64,000 nucleotides of DNA from Oreocharis arfaki (lineage: Eukaryota; Chordata; Aves; Passeriformes; Paramythiidae), in the NCBI GenBank assembly GCA_013398015.1, contig VZRR01008202.1:191766-255765 (forward strand), read 5' to 3'. Of this stretch, positions 12,633-24,680 are shown one piece after another (the first letter of the stretch is position 1; each line of letters opens with the position of its first letter). A program made the position numbers and the translations under genes. The notes under the pieces are model-generated. The model saw only the letters and a list, made by a program, of their open reading frames with translations, was not told the DNA's origin and searched no databases.

Positions 12633-13069
12633 TGATGCCTTAAGTTTTACGTTTTATCATTTAAAATCCTGTACTGTCTAGAGTATAACTGAAGTTTCTC
12701 GTAGTCTGTTAGCTGCTTCTCTCTTAGGCCAGATAGACATAACAAACCCTCTCCAGGCTTGCCCTCCAAGGACACCCAGCCTGTCCTAGGCCCAAAATGT
12801 GTAAACCAGCATCTTGGGAAGGAAGGGTGAGCTTGGGGAAATTACATCATTAACTGAAGCTTTAGTTGGAGAATTAAACTTGATATGCAAATAGACCAAA
12901 CTTATAAAAGTATGAAGAACTCGTGACCTAGAGTCCATCTTAGAGTCCGTTTTGGCAGTAGCCTCTGGCTCCTCAGGGTGTACCTTTGAAGGCCCTCCAA
13001 ATAAATACCGACCTTTATTCCCTTACTCTTGTCTAGTCTCTGTTTTTTAAGTGGCCTGATAAGGCACCA
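12633..13069 (+). mobile_element. Solo LTR of an endogenous retrovirus
   Basis: The element begins TGATGCCTTA and ends TAAGGCACCA, so its ends are imperfect inverted repeats matching 9 of 10 bases with the TG...CA termini of retroviral LTRs. The 4-bp sequence atgc directly precedes (12629-12632) and follows (13070-13073) it, consistent with a target-site duplication. Internally, in the + direction, there is a TATA box (tataaaag at 12903-12910) and an AATAAA at 13000-13005. These are placed as in a U3-R-U5 LTR of 437 bp. No gag, pol or env sequence adjoins either side, so it is a solo LTR left by recombination. A 4-bp duplication fits ERV1-like families; the family name cannot be fixed without a repeat library. 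Confidence 0.85.
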
Positions 13070-14881
13070 ATGCCAGCGCCCAGCAAAGGGGTGAGCAGTT
13101 CCTCACGCTGGCACTTTGGCCTCCTTGACCCCACTGCTTCTCAGTAGCAAGGAGACAGGAGACCTACAGCTGTGGGTTGTCTCCCCCAGGCTCCTCTCCA
13201 CGCATGACAGCCAAGCCTGGTGCCAGACACCCCACAGGGCACGCTTGGCACTCAAGGCCGGAAGAACAGTGTGTGATGCAGGGTGCACGGTCTGGAAGGA
13301 CCTCCCATGCTGACTGGTCTCTAGGAAGAAGCCAAAGGCCTCAGGGGCATCACCGTGCCAGGGAAGGGTTCTGCTCACCCCAGGGCATGGGCTGAGGCAG
13401 GGTGCTGCCGGCTGGGGAGAGCTGGCTCTGCCTGGCCGTGGCCTCTGGGCTGTTGGCACGCGCTGCTCGCGGCCCCTCGCTGGCGCACAGACCATTAATA
13501 AGACTTTCCAGCCTGTCACTTCCACGCTGAATCCTTTGAAAGCCGCGCTCCTCTGGGCCCATTAGGAGGAGGAACTGTCTCTGTTGAAACATATGGGGCT
13601 GTCAGGCTCTGTCTGTTGCTCTGAAAGCTGCCGCTGCTCTTGCTGTTTGCTGATGGGGGAGCAGCAGCTGCCTGGAGGAGGCTGTGATCAGGATGGGGGC
13701 TTGGGAAGGGGCTTGGGAAGATAGCAGGTGAGCTGGGAAGGATGCTGGTAAACAGCGTGCTGCTAGCTGGTGGGCTGCTGTAGGACATTGGGACGCTGGG
13801 CAGCTCAGGGGGAGTCCCTCATGCTGTGAGTGTGACAGGGGGAAGAGGCACATCTGAGGACAACTGGGTGGTGGATATTGGGAGGTATGCAGGGGCAGGC
13901 TGAGGCAGCAGGAGACATGGCTGAATGCAGAGTTGTTTGGACTTGTCTGGGAAAGGAGAGGATGGCAGCAGTGTTGGGTGACCCTATGGGGAAGCTGCAG
14001 AAGGGAGACTTCGGAAAGCATCATGCGGTCACACGGCGCTGGAGTTTCTCATTAAGCAGCACACCCGCCCCCCAGCTCCATTTGCAGAGACCGAACAGGA
14101 TTTAATGGAGTCCCTCGACTTTTTCCTCTGAAATATTCATAGGTTTTAGCAGCCCATTTCATGCTCACCTCCTTCTCCATTAACGAGCATCGAAGAGGGA
14201 CTGCGTGGAAAGTAGGCTGCTGTGGAGCCAGGGAGCCAGAAAAAGGGACCTGTGCCTCTGACCAGGGACTGCTGGGAAGCGATCCATTCCTGGGCTGCTC
14301 CATGGCCCTCTCACTAGGCCTGCAAAACGACTGGAAATGAGCCCTGGGCAGCATGCAGAGGGAGGTGATTAATAGTGGGAAAGGAAGGAAACCAATTAGG
14401 CAGAGCGCGCTGTCTGGAGCTGCTGCTCCCACCCCTGTCACAGATACACCCATGTCTGCCTCCCTGCCTGTCTCCATAATGTGCAAGGCCAAGAGCTCTG
14501 TAAGGATCTCACAGGCTGACAAAAATGCCTGAAGGCAATTAGTTTCCTCCTCACCTTAGCACTAATGCTGTGCTAGGATACAGGGAAAGTCCACAGCTTC
14601 CATGAGATGGCACAGAAGCACAGAAGTTGGATTATGAATTCTCTTACGAATGTGCGCAGTACTTGGCACAGGAAGGATCCTGCTGGGAAGTGTGGAGAAA
14701 GGGTGTAATAAATAGTGCCATTGCACACTAGTGTGTGAAATGGCCCAAAAGATCAGGGCAGGTGGGATCTCAGAGCGTTTTCCAGACCTGTTAGGTACCA
14801 AACCAGGGCTCTAATAGTCTAACTAACTGATACGGCCCCACCAAAGTCTAGAACCAAGTATCTCTAAGATTCTAGTGAAAG
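13070..14881. other. Intergenic DNA between solo LTR and CR1 fragment
   Basis: Mostly moderately GC-rich sequence with no supported exon. Several overlapping open frames of about 140-156 codons on the - strand (13103-14522) look compositional: they overlap one another and show no domain. Confidence 0.5.
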
Positions 14882-14982
14882 GTGTCCTTGCTCATGGCAG
14901 GGAGGTTGGGGTGATGGTGCTTGGAACTAGATGATCTTTAAGGTCCTTTCCATCCCAAAACATTCTGTGATTCTGTGATTTT
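14882..14982 (+). mobile_element. CR1 LINE 3' tail
   Basis: It carries the CR1 tail phrase (ggaactagatgatctttaag, then gtcctttccatccca) and ends in the diagnostic octamer repeat attctgtg attctgtg. Only about the last 100 bases are recognisable, so it is a heavily 5'-truncated copy in the + direction. Confidence 0.9.
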
Positions 14983-17900
14983 GGGGGTGGGGAGAAGTGC
15001 AAGTCTCACAACTCTGCTCCAGAGTCAAACCTTTTTTGCAGCAGTCACACTCCTAAAAGCACACAGTTTAAAGTCCTAAGTAAATTTTTATCAAGGACTC
15101 CATGGACAACAGTAGGACCTGGATAGTGCTCTAGGAAAACAGAGTGGTCCTCCACCAGTGCTATCACTGCAAAAAGTACAAGAGATGCTCAACAATGGGT
15201 TTCCAAGTTCACTTGGCTTCTCTCTGCATTATTGCTTTGATGAACAAAAAGAGCAAAATCTGCATGATGATGAGCTGTTCACTCTGGCTGACAGAGACAG
15301 AAAACATGACTGTAAATGTACCATTTCCTGTGGTTCCTCCCTGCTGGATTAGAAACCAAAACAAAGTCACAGATGCAACAGCACCTATTTATTCTTGCTC
15401 TCAAAACACTCACTAGTCAGGCTGCTTCCCCTTCCCTCCCATACGCCCATACACGCGCGTGCTTGCGTGTGTCCTGGGAATCAGATGTTTATGCAAGTAT
15501 TTGCAGGATGTTCCACATCTCCCTGAAATGATAATCAGCATGCCCAGAATCAGCTTAATTACTAAGCATTCAGCAAACGCCCACAGGCTCTTCCAGGGCA
15601 GCTACACGCAGCATCTCCATGAATGAGTGTGCATGTTTTTCCTCCACTGCCAAACACGGCTCTTGATCAAGAGCTTGAGCCCTCACATCTGAGCTGCTGG
15701 GTTGCCTGGTTATTTATTTATTTCCAGGAAGGGAGACAGTTCTCAAGTAGCAGCAGGGCATGAGCAGACACTGAGAGTGTCTCAGGGTGAGACTTGGCTA
15801 CTTCTGACTTTTTGCAGCAATCTGTCTCGTGAATGATCCCAGAGATCAGAGATTTAAACATGCCAGGTCCATACTCTGGCAATTAACTCTCTCTGCAGAG
15901 AAGACAAAATCAAGAATCTAAGTACCAAGAAGTGTGGAACTCTGAAGTTTTGCCATCCATGGGTTGCACCCTGGCACATCTGGGTGCTCAGCAGATAGGC
16001 ACTTTCTAGAGAAGCAAGGGCTGCTTGGTTCAGCTGAGGCAGCCAGAAAACACACTGCTGAGGTAAGAAAAGAAAGCATTCCTGAGGCAGCAAAGTGCAC
16101 CTCCTGTAAGAAAGAGCACTATTCATGGCTCTTCAAAACTTTCCTGAAGGATCCCCTGGACTAAGGCTGTGGGCATCTACAAAGATCATGGCCAACATCT
16201 TTGCTTTTAGTCAGTGCACTTGCTATCAGCCCCACAGCAAACAATCCCTCATGTAACCTCTCAGGTGATTTCACAGAGGTGCTAAGCATAGGTGGAAGAA
16301 AGATTCAGGCTTCCCCTCATCACTCTGTAGCTATCATCTGTGAGTCTGCCAAGGTCTGAACTCTTCAGACAACTGTAGCAGACAACTGTTTGACTTCATT
16401 TCCTTCCCTGTGGCATTGCACTGGCAAAACCCACATGATGATCCTATCAATGTTACACACACTGGAAGCATTTAGGGCTATTAAGGTCACACATCACTAA
16501 TTTTTGCCTTTTTGTGGAGCTTGGGGACCACAGAGCCCAGAACCAGGGAACCCTTTTCTGCCTCTACTGTGCTTGTAATCACATGGCAAGGAGTCTCCAT
16601 TTAAAATACAAATCCTGGTGTCAGAGAGATGTAATCAAACTAGCATTTTGATCTGAAGCAAGGGGGGGAGATCCCAAACACATGTTCACTTCTCCACCTG
16701 GGCATGATTACACAAGGAGGTGTGACTTTTCCTCTTTGTTCATAAAGGAAAATTTAAACCATTTTGCCCAATCTTCCACATCCCAATTCATCGGCTATTC
16801 AAGACCATTTGTATGAACAGGCCTTTGCTCACACAGGCACTTGGCTGTTGGTTGCCATCACAAGTAAATAAGATGCTCCAGCAGCATTTGGGTGCCCAGG
16901 TAGCTGGCCCACGTAGCTGTTCAAGTTTGGTGTTAGTATTGCCAATACTTAAGGACTGTCTCACGTCACTGGTGGTGTCTCCAGACCTCGGAACTCTGCC
17001 AGCCTCAGCATCACACCATTCCTATCACCCTGCACCTGGGAGCTGTCAGTACTCTTACCAGTGTTATCTGCACAACCCCGGAGCACGGTAGGAAGGATAA
17101 TTATGACAACAAAGGGCTGTGAAGGCTTAGACCTTCCAGACATTTTGTGGTACCTTCCTCCTGGTTGGGCAGCAGGGCTCTGCCGCTTGCCCAGGGGCGT
17201 GGGAAGAGGCTGTGACAGAACACACAACTGAGCTAATCTCTCAGGATATTGGGCAGATCAGATCAGTAACTGCTCTGCCCCGAAGTATTTATTCTGCAGG
17301 GAATGGGATGGGAATAAAACATACCTTTAAGCCTTGTTAAAAATACATGCCATGAAGACAGCTCTCCTCTCAGGCTAAAATTGTCTCCAGGGACGATCTC
17401 TGGGGAATGCCTGTGTAAGCAAAACACCCACCAGGGAGAAGGCTTCCCAGGGGGCGTGTCTGTAGGTGAGCGCTCCGCTAAGCGGAGTGCCTGGGGAGAG
17501 GACGTTCCCGCACGATGTGCTGCCTGCCTCTGCCTTTCCCTGAATAGCGCATCCTGCCCTTGTGGCTCGGAATACACTTGTCACAGAAACGTCTGCACAT
17601 GGAGGGTAGGACTTTCTTTCAGTTCATCCCTAGTCAGCTGGTAAGATCAAATTTTAAGCTAGAAACACCTTCAAAGCTCACTCAGCTGCTCGTGAGTAGC
17701 TGCTCTGTGCCAGCTGAGCGGTGCCCAGAGCCTTGGCACTGCACATGGGCACAGCCAGCCACCCCTTACGCTTCTGTTAATATCCAGGTTTAAATGCCAC
17801 TGCCATTCAACCAGCAGCACAGTGACACAGCCACCTGCACCGGGCAGCCTTTGCCACCTGGTGGCACAGGAGCTGGGGTAACAGGGAAGGACAGTGAGGA

Positions 17901-20900
17901 TTTTAGGAGGCCTTGACATAGAGAGGGCAAAGCAGTACTGAATCAGGGCCTGGGGGTGCACCCCTTGCTCCCTGCTGGGGAATAGGGGAGTCAGGGGCAG
18001 CAGCAGGTTTTGGAGATGGGCCAGCCAGAGAGCCCTGCAGCCTGCATGGCAGTCACAGCAAGGCATCCCTGCGCTGCTCAGAGCAGCTCAGCCCTGCTTT
18101 CTGCTGCTGCTGAGACTGCTGGAGGGGAAAATTGGATTTGCCTTTTGTTCAGCCAGCCTCATGGAAAGCCTTGCTCAGTGGCTGGGTGAAGAGCAGAACC
18201 TGCTCATGGTGCCTGCACTTGGGTATTGGCTCAGTTGAGAGGGACTCCAAGAGCTGAGCCTCCTCCTCTCACAGCTGGCTCTGAAAGCTCATGCTGGGGC
18301 AGAGGCACTGTGTCCCTGCCTCAGAGACATCAGCCTCCCCCAACAGCTATGCCTGCTGCTCTGCTTGTGGTAGAGAAAGCCAAAAAGGATGGCAGAGGCC
18401 CATGGGACCTGTGCTTTGCTAAATGAGGCTCGGGGCCCATGGTGCATGTGTGTACTGACTTGGCTGACTGCGGATGCCTCCCAGATACACTCTGCCCTTG
18501 TCCCATTTTCATCCCACCAGAGAATATCATGGTGCATCCTGACAACAGGCAGCTAAAGAAGGGGGCAGAGTGCCCTCCTTTCCTCACATTAACCATATTC
18601 TGTTCTGGCTGGTCATCCAAAAGGCAGCTCAGGTAGCATTTTCTGTCTGAAAGGCACTGATGCTGGAGCAGCATTTAAATTTATGTTTCCATAAAATATT
18701 TTTTCCACAAAACATTTTTTTCATAAGCCATGGGACAGATTGGAATCTGACACGTTCAGCTGTCGCTGGATGAAGGGAAGAGCAGAAGTGACAGGAAATT
18801 TTTAGGAGAACTGTATTAAACTCTGTGTAGGATTTTGATTTAGTAGTAACAGTAAAATGAAATTTCAGCTGATATTCCATTATCCTGTTTGCAGTGCACT
18901 CTAATAGCATCTCCATTCATAAAACAGCTCAGCTCCCGTCCTTTGGTGTTGATCTATTTGTTTTGCTCACAAAAATTTGTTTTGCCCAACACACAATGAA
19001 TTTGCCTTCCTGCATACTTATGTATACAGGGAAGGGACAACACCTTTCCAGGCAGCCAGACTTCTATTTGCATGTTGGATCCTGAGAGTGGATCCTCCCA
19101 ACAGAACAGATTTCATATGGGTGAGCCTCTGCAAATGTCTTTGTGAACTCTTGGCCAGATGTATTTCTTCTCCCATCTTCTGGAGTAGTGGAGTGCAGTG
19201 TGAGCAGATAGGCAACACAAAGTGAGAAAATACAAAAAGCTGGGCTAGGAAAGGGCGGGGGCTGAGGAGGCAAACACATTTTCTGTTTCCACCTGACCAG
19301 GTGCCAGTGACCCATTACAAGTGCGTGACTTGCCTGGTTTTGCAAAAATCACAGTATGCAGTCTCACTGGAGGGTTGCAATGCCTCTCCCACTAAGCCTG
19401 GCTTGAACTGGAAATCTTTTGTTCTTTTTGGCTCTGCCCTCACTCACAGAAGTCAGGCTGTACAGCCGGCACCCAGGCAACAGTGAGGCATCTGTGGGTA
19501 CAAAAGCAGAGGTGCTGTGTTCTCATCGCAGTCATTCCTGAGAATTTCATCCCTTCTTTTTGGAATTTATAATAATGGGCCTCATTCTTCACTGGTATAT
19601 TCTTAGGAGCTCTGCAAGGTGAAGGCAAAGCACTATCAAATCTCAAGGGTATCATTTTGCCTGTACTTTCTGGTGGCATTACAGATAAATCACTCTTTAG
19701 AGTGAGTTCAGCCCTATTTGTCTCCCTTCTCCACATCCTTCCTATCAGATACTGGACCACCTCAGCCTCCTTCCCTGCCTCCCAGCTCCTGCAAGACGTG
19801 CAGCTTCCTGCAGGCAGCCTCTCTCTACACCCGCGTTAAGTTACTAAGCAGCCGAGATAAAAGGTTCCCACCTTCATAAATAATCCATGTGGGCCAAATG
19901 GCTTGTGCTTGCTCGACAAACTCATGCATGAGAAACAGAAAGGGGAGAGACAAACACTAAGCCAGCAAGGAAAACAACCACCTCATGCCAATAGAGGTGG
20001 AAAGGAGATTCAGATAATAGAGAAGCAAGAGAACAAGAGTAAAGAAGAAGGGAGCTGAGCAGCCATCAAACACTTATTTTGTCTTTATTCACAAAGTGTC
20101 TGGAGACTGGCTTTGATTTAGCTGATTTACTCATTACAAAGAAGTTACTAGAGCAGCCTGGTACCTGCCAGCCCCTGGGTGAGACTCAGCCACTGCCCAC
20201 GCCTCTGACAGGTTTGCCCATGGTCATTTGCTGGCATTGGAGGGATGCAGATGTGCAACCAGCATCAGAGGGACCAGCGAGCCCAGCATCAGTGGCCCCT
20301 CTGCAAACACAGGGTGTGCACAGAGCAATCACAGCCCAGGCAGCCTTTTTCAAGGGCTGCTGTACAAAGGGCAGCTCAGCTAAATGGGCTGTCCTCCAAA
20401 CTGAGTTTCTGGGGTTTTCCATTATAGAACACCAGGACTTCAGGCTTCCAGAGCAGATGCCTCACCTGTCCTTTGCCTCTGTGGCACCTGTCAAACACAG
20501 AGGCCCATCATTATGTGAAAGGGGTGAACCCTTCTGTTTGATAGGTTCTTTGTCCAATAACTCTGCCTTGGGAGAGGAGCTCACTAGCCAGCACAGCAGA
20601 CTCACTGGTACATCAATGCTGATCTTTACCACATGGGTGCCTGGCCCTTGCAGAAAGTGTCTGTGCCGAGAATCAAAACTGCACAGTAATGACAGAGCTG
20701 ATGGTGACTGCAAATAATGTTCCTGTGCTCTTTCTCTCAGAGTCATCCACAGACATTGGTAACGTGCATATAAGGCAAAGAAAACCCACTCGTACCTGAT
20801 TCACCACTGAGTAACCTCTCACTCCAAGCTGGTGCCAAACTTCTAAAGTGAGGCCTAATCCAGGGTGATGCCAGGTCTGGCACAGTTAGCTCAGGAGGTG

Positions 20901-23900
20901 TCAGCAAGGACTTTAGTCCACCTCTGGTATCTGGAATCCCTGCTGTTTGTAAGCACTGGGCAGAAACTGCTGCCACAGGGAGAGTGCCAGGCTGTAGACT
21001 TCCCCCTCCCTAAATTACTGCATTGCTTTGACTGACCACAAGCCCTGGGCCTGGCTGTCAAAGGTTACTCCTTGTTCACAGGTGACCCTGGAGTCGGTAC
21101 CAGATGCAGAAGGATGCACGGAGCAGTGCACAGGCTCCCTCCTCATGACATGCACCTCTTCCCATCCTTGACAAGCTTTTGTCTCTTAGGGCCAGAGGAT
21201 ACAAGACTACAAAACAACCACATGTCACAGACACAAAGCAAAAGAATGCAATGGCATCACCAGTGCTTTGGAGATGCAAGTAGTTCAGCAATCCATTAAT
21301 TTAAATTGCCCAGCTGACTGAGGAAGGGGACCCTTCCCTCTGGTATACAAGCACAAACCACCTCACACAGCCATTCTCCTTGTGTCCCAAGCCAAACCTC
21401 CCTGACTTTAGCTGTGATCAGGCTATCCCAGTTTCTCAGAGTGCTGTGTGAAGCTGAATACAACAGATTTTGGCCACTGGAGCAGTGATGAGTTCCAGTT
21501 CCTGTTCACCATTGATGCAGTAAAAACTGCTGCAGACACAAATTTAAAAAGGTGGGAGGGAGGATGGCATCTAAGCAAATTCACACTCCTGCTTTGAGTA
21601 ACTGTTTTCTCAGCTCCAGTGTTTAATAAGAACAAGGGGGATCACTAAAAGAGATGAAGGGAGAGCTCCCAGAGTACAGACAGTGACCAAAGGAGTGAGT
21701 GAGTGAGAACACTGGATTCCTTGGGAGATAAAGCTTCATTGCTATGGAATCAATCTTCTGAGCTTCTCTTTGCAATTTTGTCTCATTCGGTGGGTGCCTC
21801 TTGAAATCAGTTTCCATTTGTCTGTCTGGTGCTAATTTTCCCTCATTTGCCGCATCACAACCATCATTAGAGACACAAAGTGCCTCCAGTGCCTTTTTTC
21901 CCCCTTTCTTCAGACACTCTCCTTAATATCTCTTGGTTTGTTAACTCAGCTATCACTCAGTGGCAATCAGATGCTGTTAGTCTGATCTATCTGCCTCTGG
22001 ATGCCCCATGCCTCCTGTTCCTCAGGACATGTTGCTGCCTGGGGTAGTTGCCTGAGGCAGGGCCAGAGAGGTGCTTTAGAGCAATTGCCAGCTTTTATCT
22101 GCAAGTGTTACGGGGCAGCCTTCCAAGAGATGTTTGATATCTTTCTTTATTTCCATTTCAATTAGCTAATGGGGGTAACAAGTAGAAGAGGAAGGGTTTG
22201 GACAGCATTGAAAATGTCCTCTGAGCTTCTGGTCTTTGCCCTCAAGCTGATTCAGGGTATGCTTGGAGTAAGAAGCTGGATCTCAGCTGTTGGCTTACAA
22301 AGACCCCAGGAAGTGGATCTGTCTCTGCAGCCAGCAGTACAAATCCTATTGTCTTTTCCACAGCCCTCTGGTCTTCGAGCCCTCCAAGAGGTGCATCTTC
22401 CTAGGGAGATGCCCCACCAAGACACCCTCAAGCAGACAGCATCCCCAGACCTTGCTTGCACACCCGTTCCTCGCGCTCCCTGCCAGATCAGTTGGCAGTG
22501 AAAGGCCTGGCTGGGCTCTGGTGCGCGATGTGCCCCGCTACGAGAGCACAGCCTGTGGCTTGTGCTGGGTACCAGGACCGTGCTGGCTGCAGCCCCATCC
22601 TGCAGCGTGGGAGGCTTGCCCTGATGCCTGTCAGCAGCTCTGCTGTGCCAACAGCTGCCCCAGAAAAGCAGCTGAGCAGAAGAGCCCTGCACCACTGGCA
22701 GCAGGAGCAGATTGCTCCGGAGCGTGGCACTGATCCCTGCTGTGTGCTGTGGGTGGGAATGGCAGCGCTGCTCCTGCCCTGCCTCAGCCAGAGAGGCCAC
22801 ACACCCACAGAGGTACAGGGGGCTGTCACCAGCAGCTGCCTCCAGCAACGAACCTCTGCACATCTTCTCTCCTGGGCCATGGGAAGGGCTTTGATCAGTG
22901 GCAGGAGGCTGTGCTGAAGGTGTGCGAGGCTCTGTGCTGGCAGGAACTTCGGGCTGAGTAAAGGATTGTTCATGGAAAGATGTGGTCAGCCCACCCCTCC
23001 CTTAACTAGACAGGCAACCAAACAAGCACTGGTGATGGGAAGGGGGTTGTCTTGGCTCTCTTAGGCAAACCAGTAACGTCAGCAGCCAGTGAGACAACCT
23101 GGGAGAGGTTTTATATGGCTGGAAGTTCTCAGGTCACTCTACAAATGGGTGATGGACCCACAGGCAGGCAAGGCAGCCTTTATTTGAGCAGGCTTCCCAA
23201 ACCACATCTCAAAGAGGATGCATAGTCTTAGCGCAAGCTTGCCAGCAGCTCATGGGTGCTCTGGATGGCTGCTCTGTGCCTGTTTTCCACAACTTTTGCC
23301 AACTGAAGCCACTTCAAGTGAACAATATATTCCCTACAGGAATGCAGGGCCAGGACTGGAAGCCAGGTGCACCGTGAAGGACTGAAGCTCTGCTGGATTC
23401 CTGCACTTGTGTCAAGCGCCTTGTGCATCCCCACTGACCCTCTGTCTGTGTGGCATCCTCGAGAGGCTCAGATCCAGCAGTGATTTCTCCATCTGGGGGG
23501 ACTGTGTTGCGAAATAGGTTGCAAGCTAAGGAAACAGCCTGGGAGGCTGGGCTCCAAGAGATGGAAAACCCATATTCACCTGCTGAGCTGGCAGAAGAAG
23601 GTGGGATCATCCACTTCTGCCAGTGACTTGCACAAACTCTCCCGCTGCTAGTACTGCATCCTGTCAACACAGGTATCAGGGGACTGCAACCTTAGAGTCC
23701 TGGGCATAGGCTTGGATAAAAACATTAGCACCCAGAGATGGGGCAGCAGCAGATCAATGCTGAGGTCTGATTTCCAAACCAAGCATAAAGAATGCCTTGC
23801 TGCCCTCCAGCCCTGTAAAAATTTTGGAGTAGCTTTCAACTGGCAAAGTAACAGTATTCCTGGTCAGCATTTTGTAATCGTTTGTAATATTTCAAAAGAC

Positions 23901-24289
23901 CTAAAACCAGATTTATCATCAAGGCTATTGGAATGTATGACAAGTCTATAATGCATTTCAATTAGCGCCTTCCTCTTTGTGGTAATGGTTCAAACATTCA
24001 TTCCTCTAGTTTCCTGGTCAATGTACCATTTTTAAGCTGAACTGGAAAGGTGACACTTTTGAAGAGGAAGCAGTAAATGTTCTACAAACCATATACTCTG
24101 AAAGTATTAAACATCAGAAAGCATTGTGTAAAGCTCATACTCTCCAACATGTTCTCAAGTTTTTACAGATACCACATCTGCCATGTGTGGACAGAGTTCA
24201 TAACACAGACAACAGACCAATGAAAAGGTGTTAGGTGCAGATATTTCTCTGGAAAACAATGCAATTTCCAGCTTGCAGATGAGAGCTCA
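14983..24289. other. Intergenic DNA, central part
   Basis: I find no convincing exon or RNA gene. The longest open frame (20079-20717, + strand, 212 codons) has no recognisable domain and no homologue I know. The stretch at about 22430-22960 is GC-richer, with several frames open on both strands at once, which indicates composition rather than coding. Confidence 0.5.
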
Positions 24290-24680
24290 GTTTGTTCTCA
24301 GTCAGTTTGCAGATGACACTAAGTGTGGCAATGTTGATCTGCTGGAGAGTAGGAAGCTCTGCAGAGGGGTTCTGGTCAGGCTGGATTGCTGGGCTGAGAC
24401 CAACAGCATGAGATTGTGAGGCAAAGTGCCAAACCCTGCCCTTTGGTCACAACAACCCCATGCAGTGAAACAGGCCTGGGGAAGAGTTCTGGAAAGCTGT
24501 CCAGCAGAAAAGGACGTGGGGGTGCTGGTTGACAGTGGCTGAACATGAGCCCAGGTGGCCAAGAAGGCCAATGGCATCCTGGGCTGTATCAGCAATAGTG
24601 GCCAGAAGGACCAGGGCAGTGACTGTCGCCCTGTACTGGGCACTGGTGAGGCTGCACCTCAGTTCAGGTGTTTTATCCGT
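24290..24680 (+). mobile_element. CR1 LINE relic including the reverse-transcriptase catalytic box
   Basis: The + strand reading starts with the reverse-transcriptase motif FADDTK at 24306-24323. It continues, with stops and frame breaks, through CR1 ORF2-like stretches such as AEKDVGVLVD and KANGILGC. These are characteristic of the C-terminal part of the CR1 reverse transcriptase, not the 3' UTR tail. The copy is inactivated by stop codons and lacks both the 5' part and the final octamer tail. Confidence 0.85.

Noticed and set aside
20079..20717. 212-codon open frame on the + strand in the intergenic region
   Set aside because: No recognisable domain, no splice context or codon pattern supporting a gene, and competing open frames on the other strand in the same stretch.
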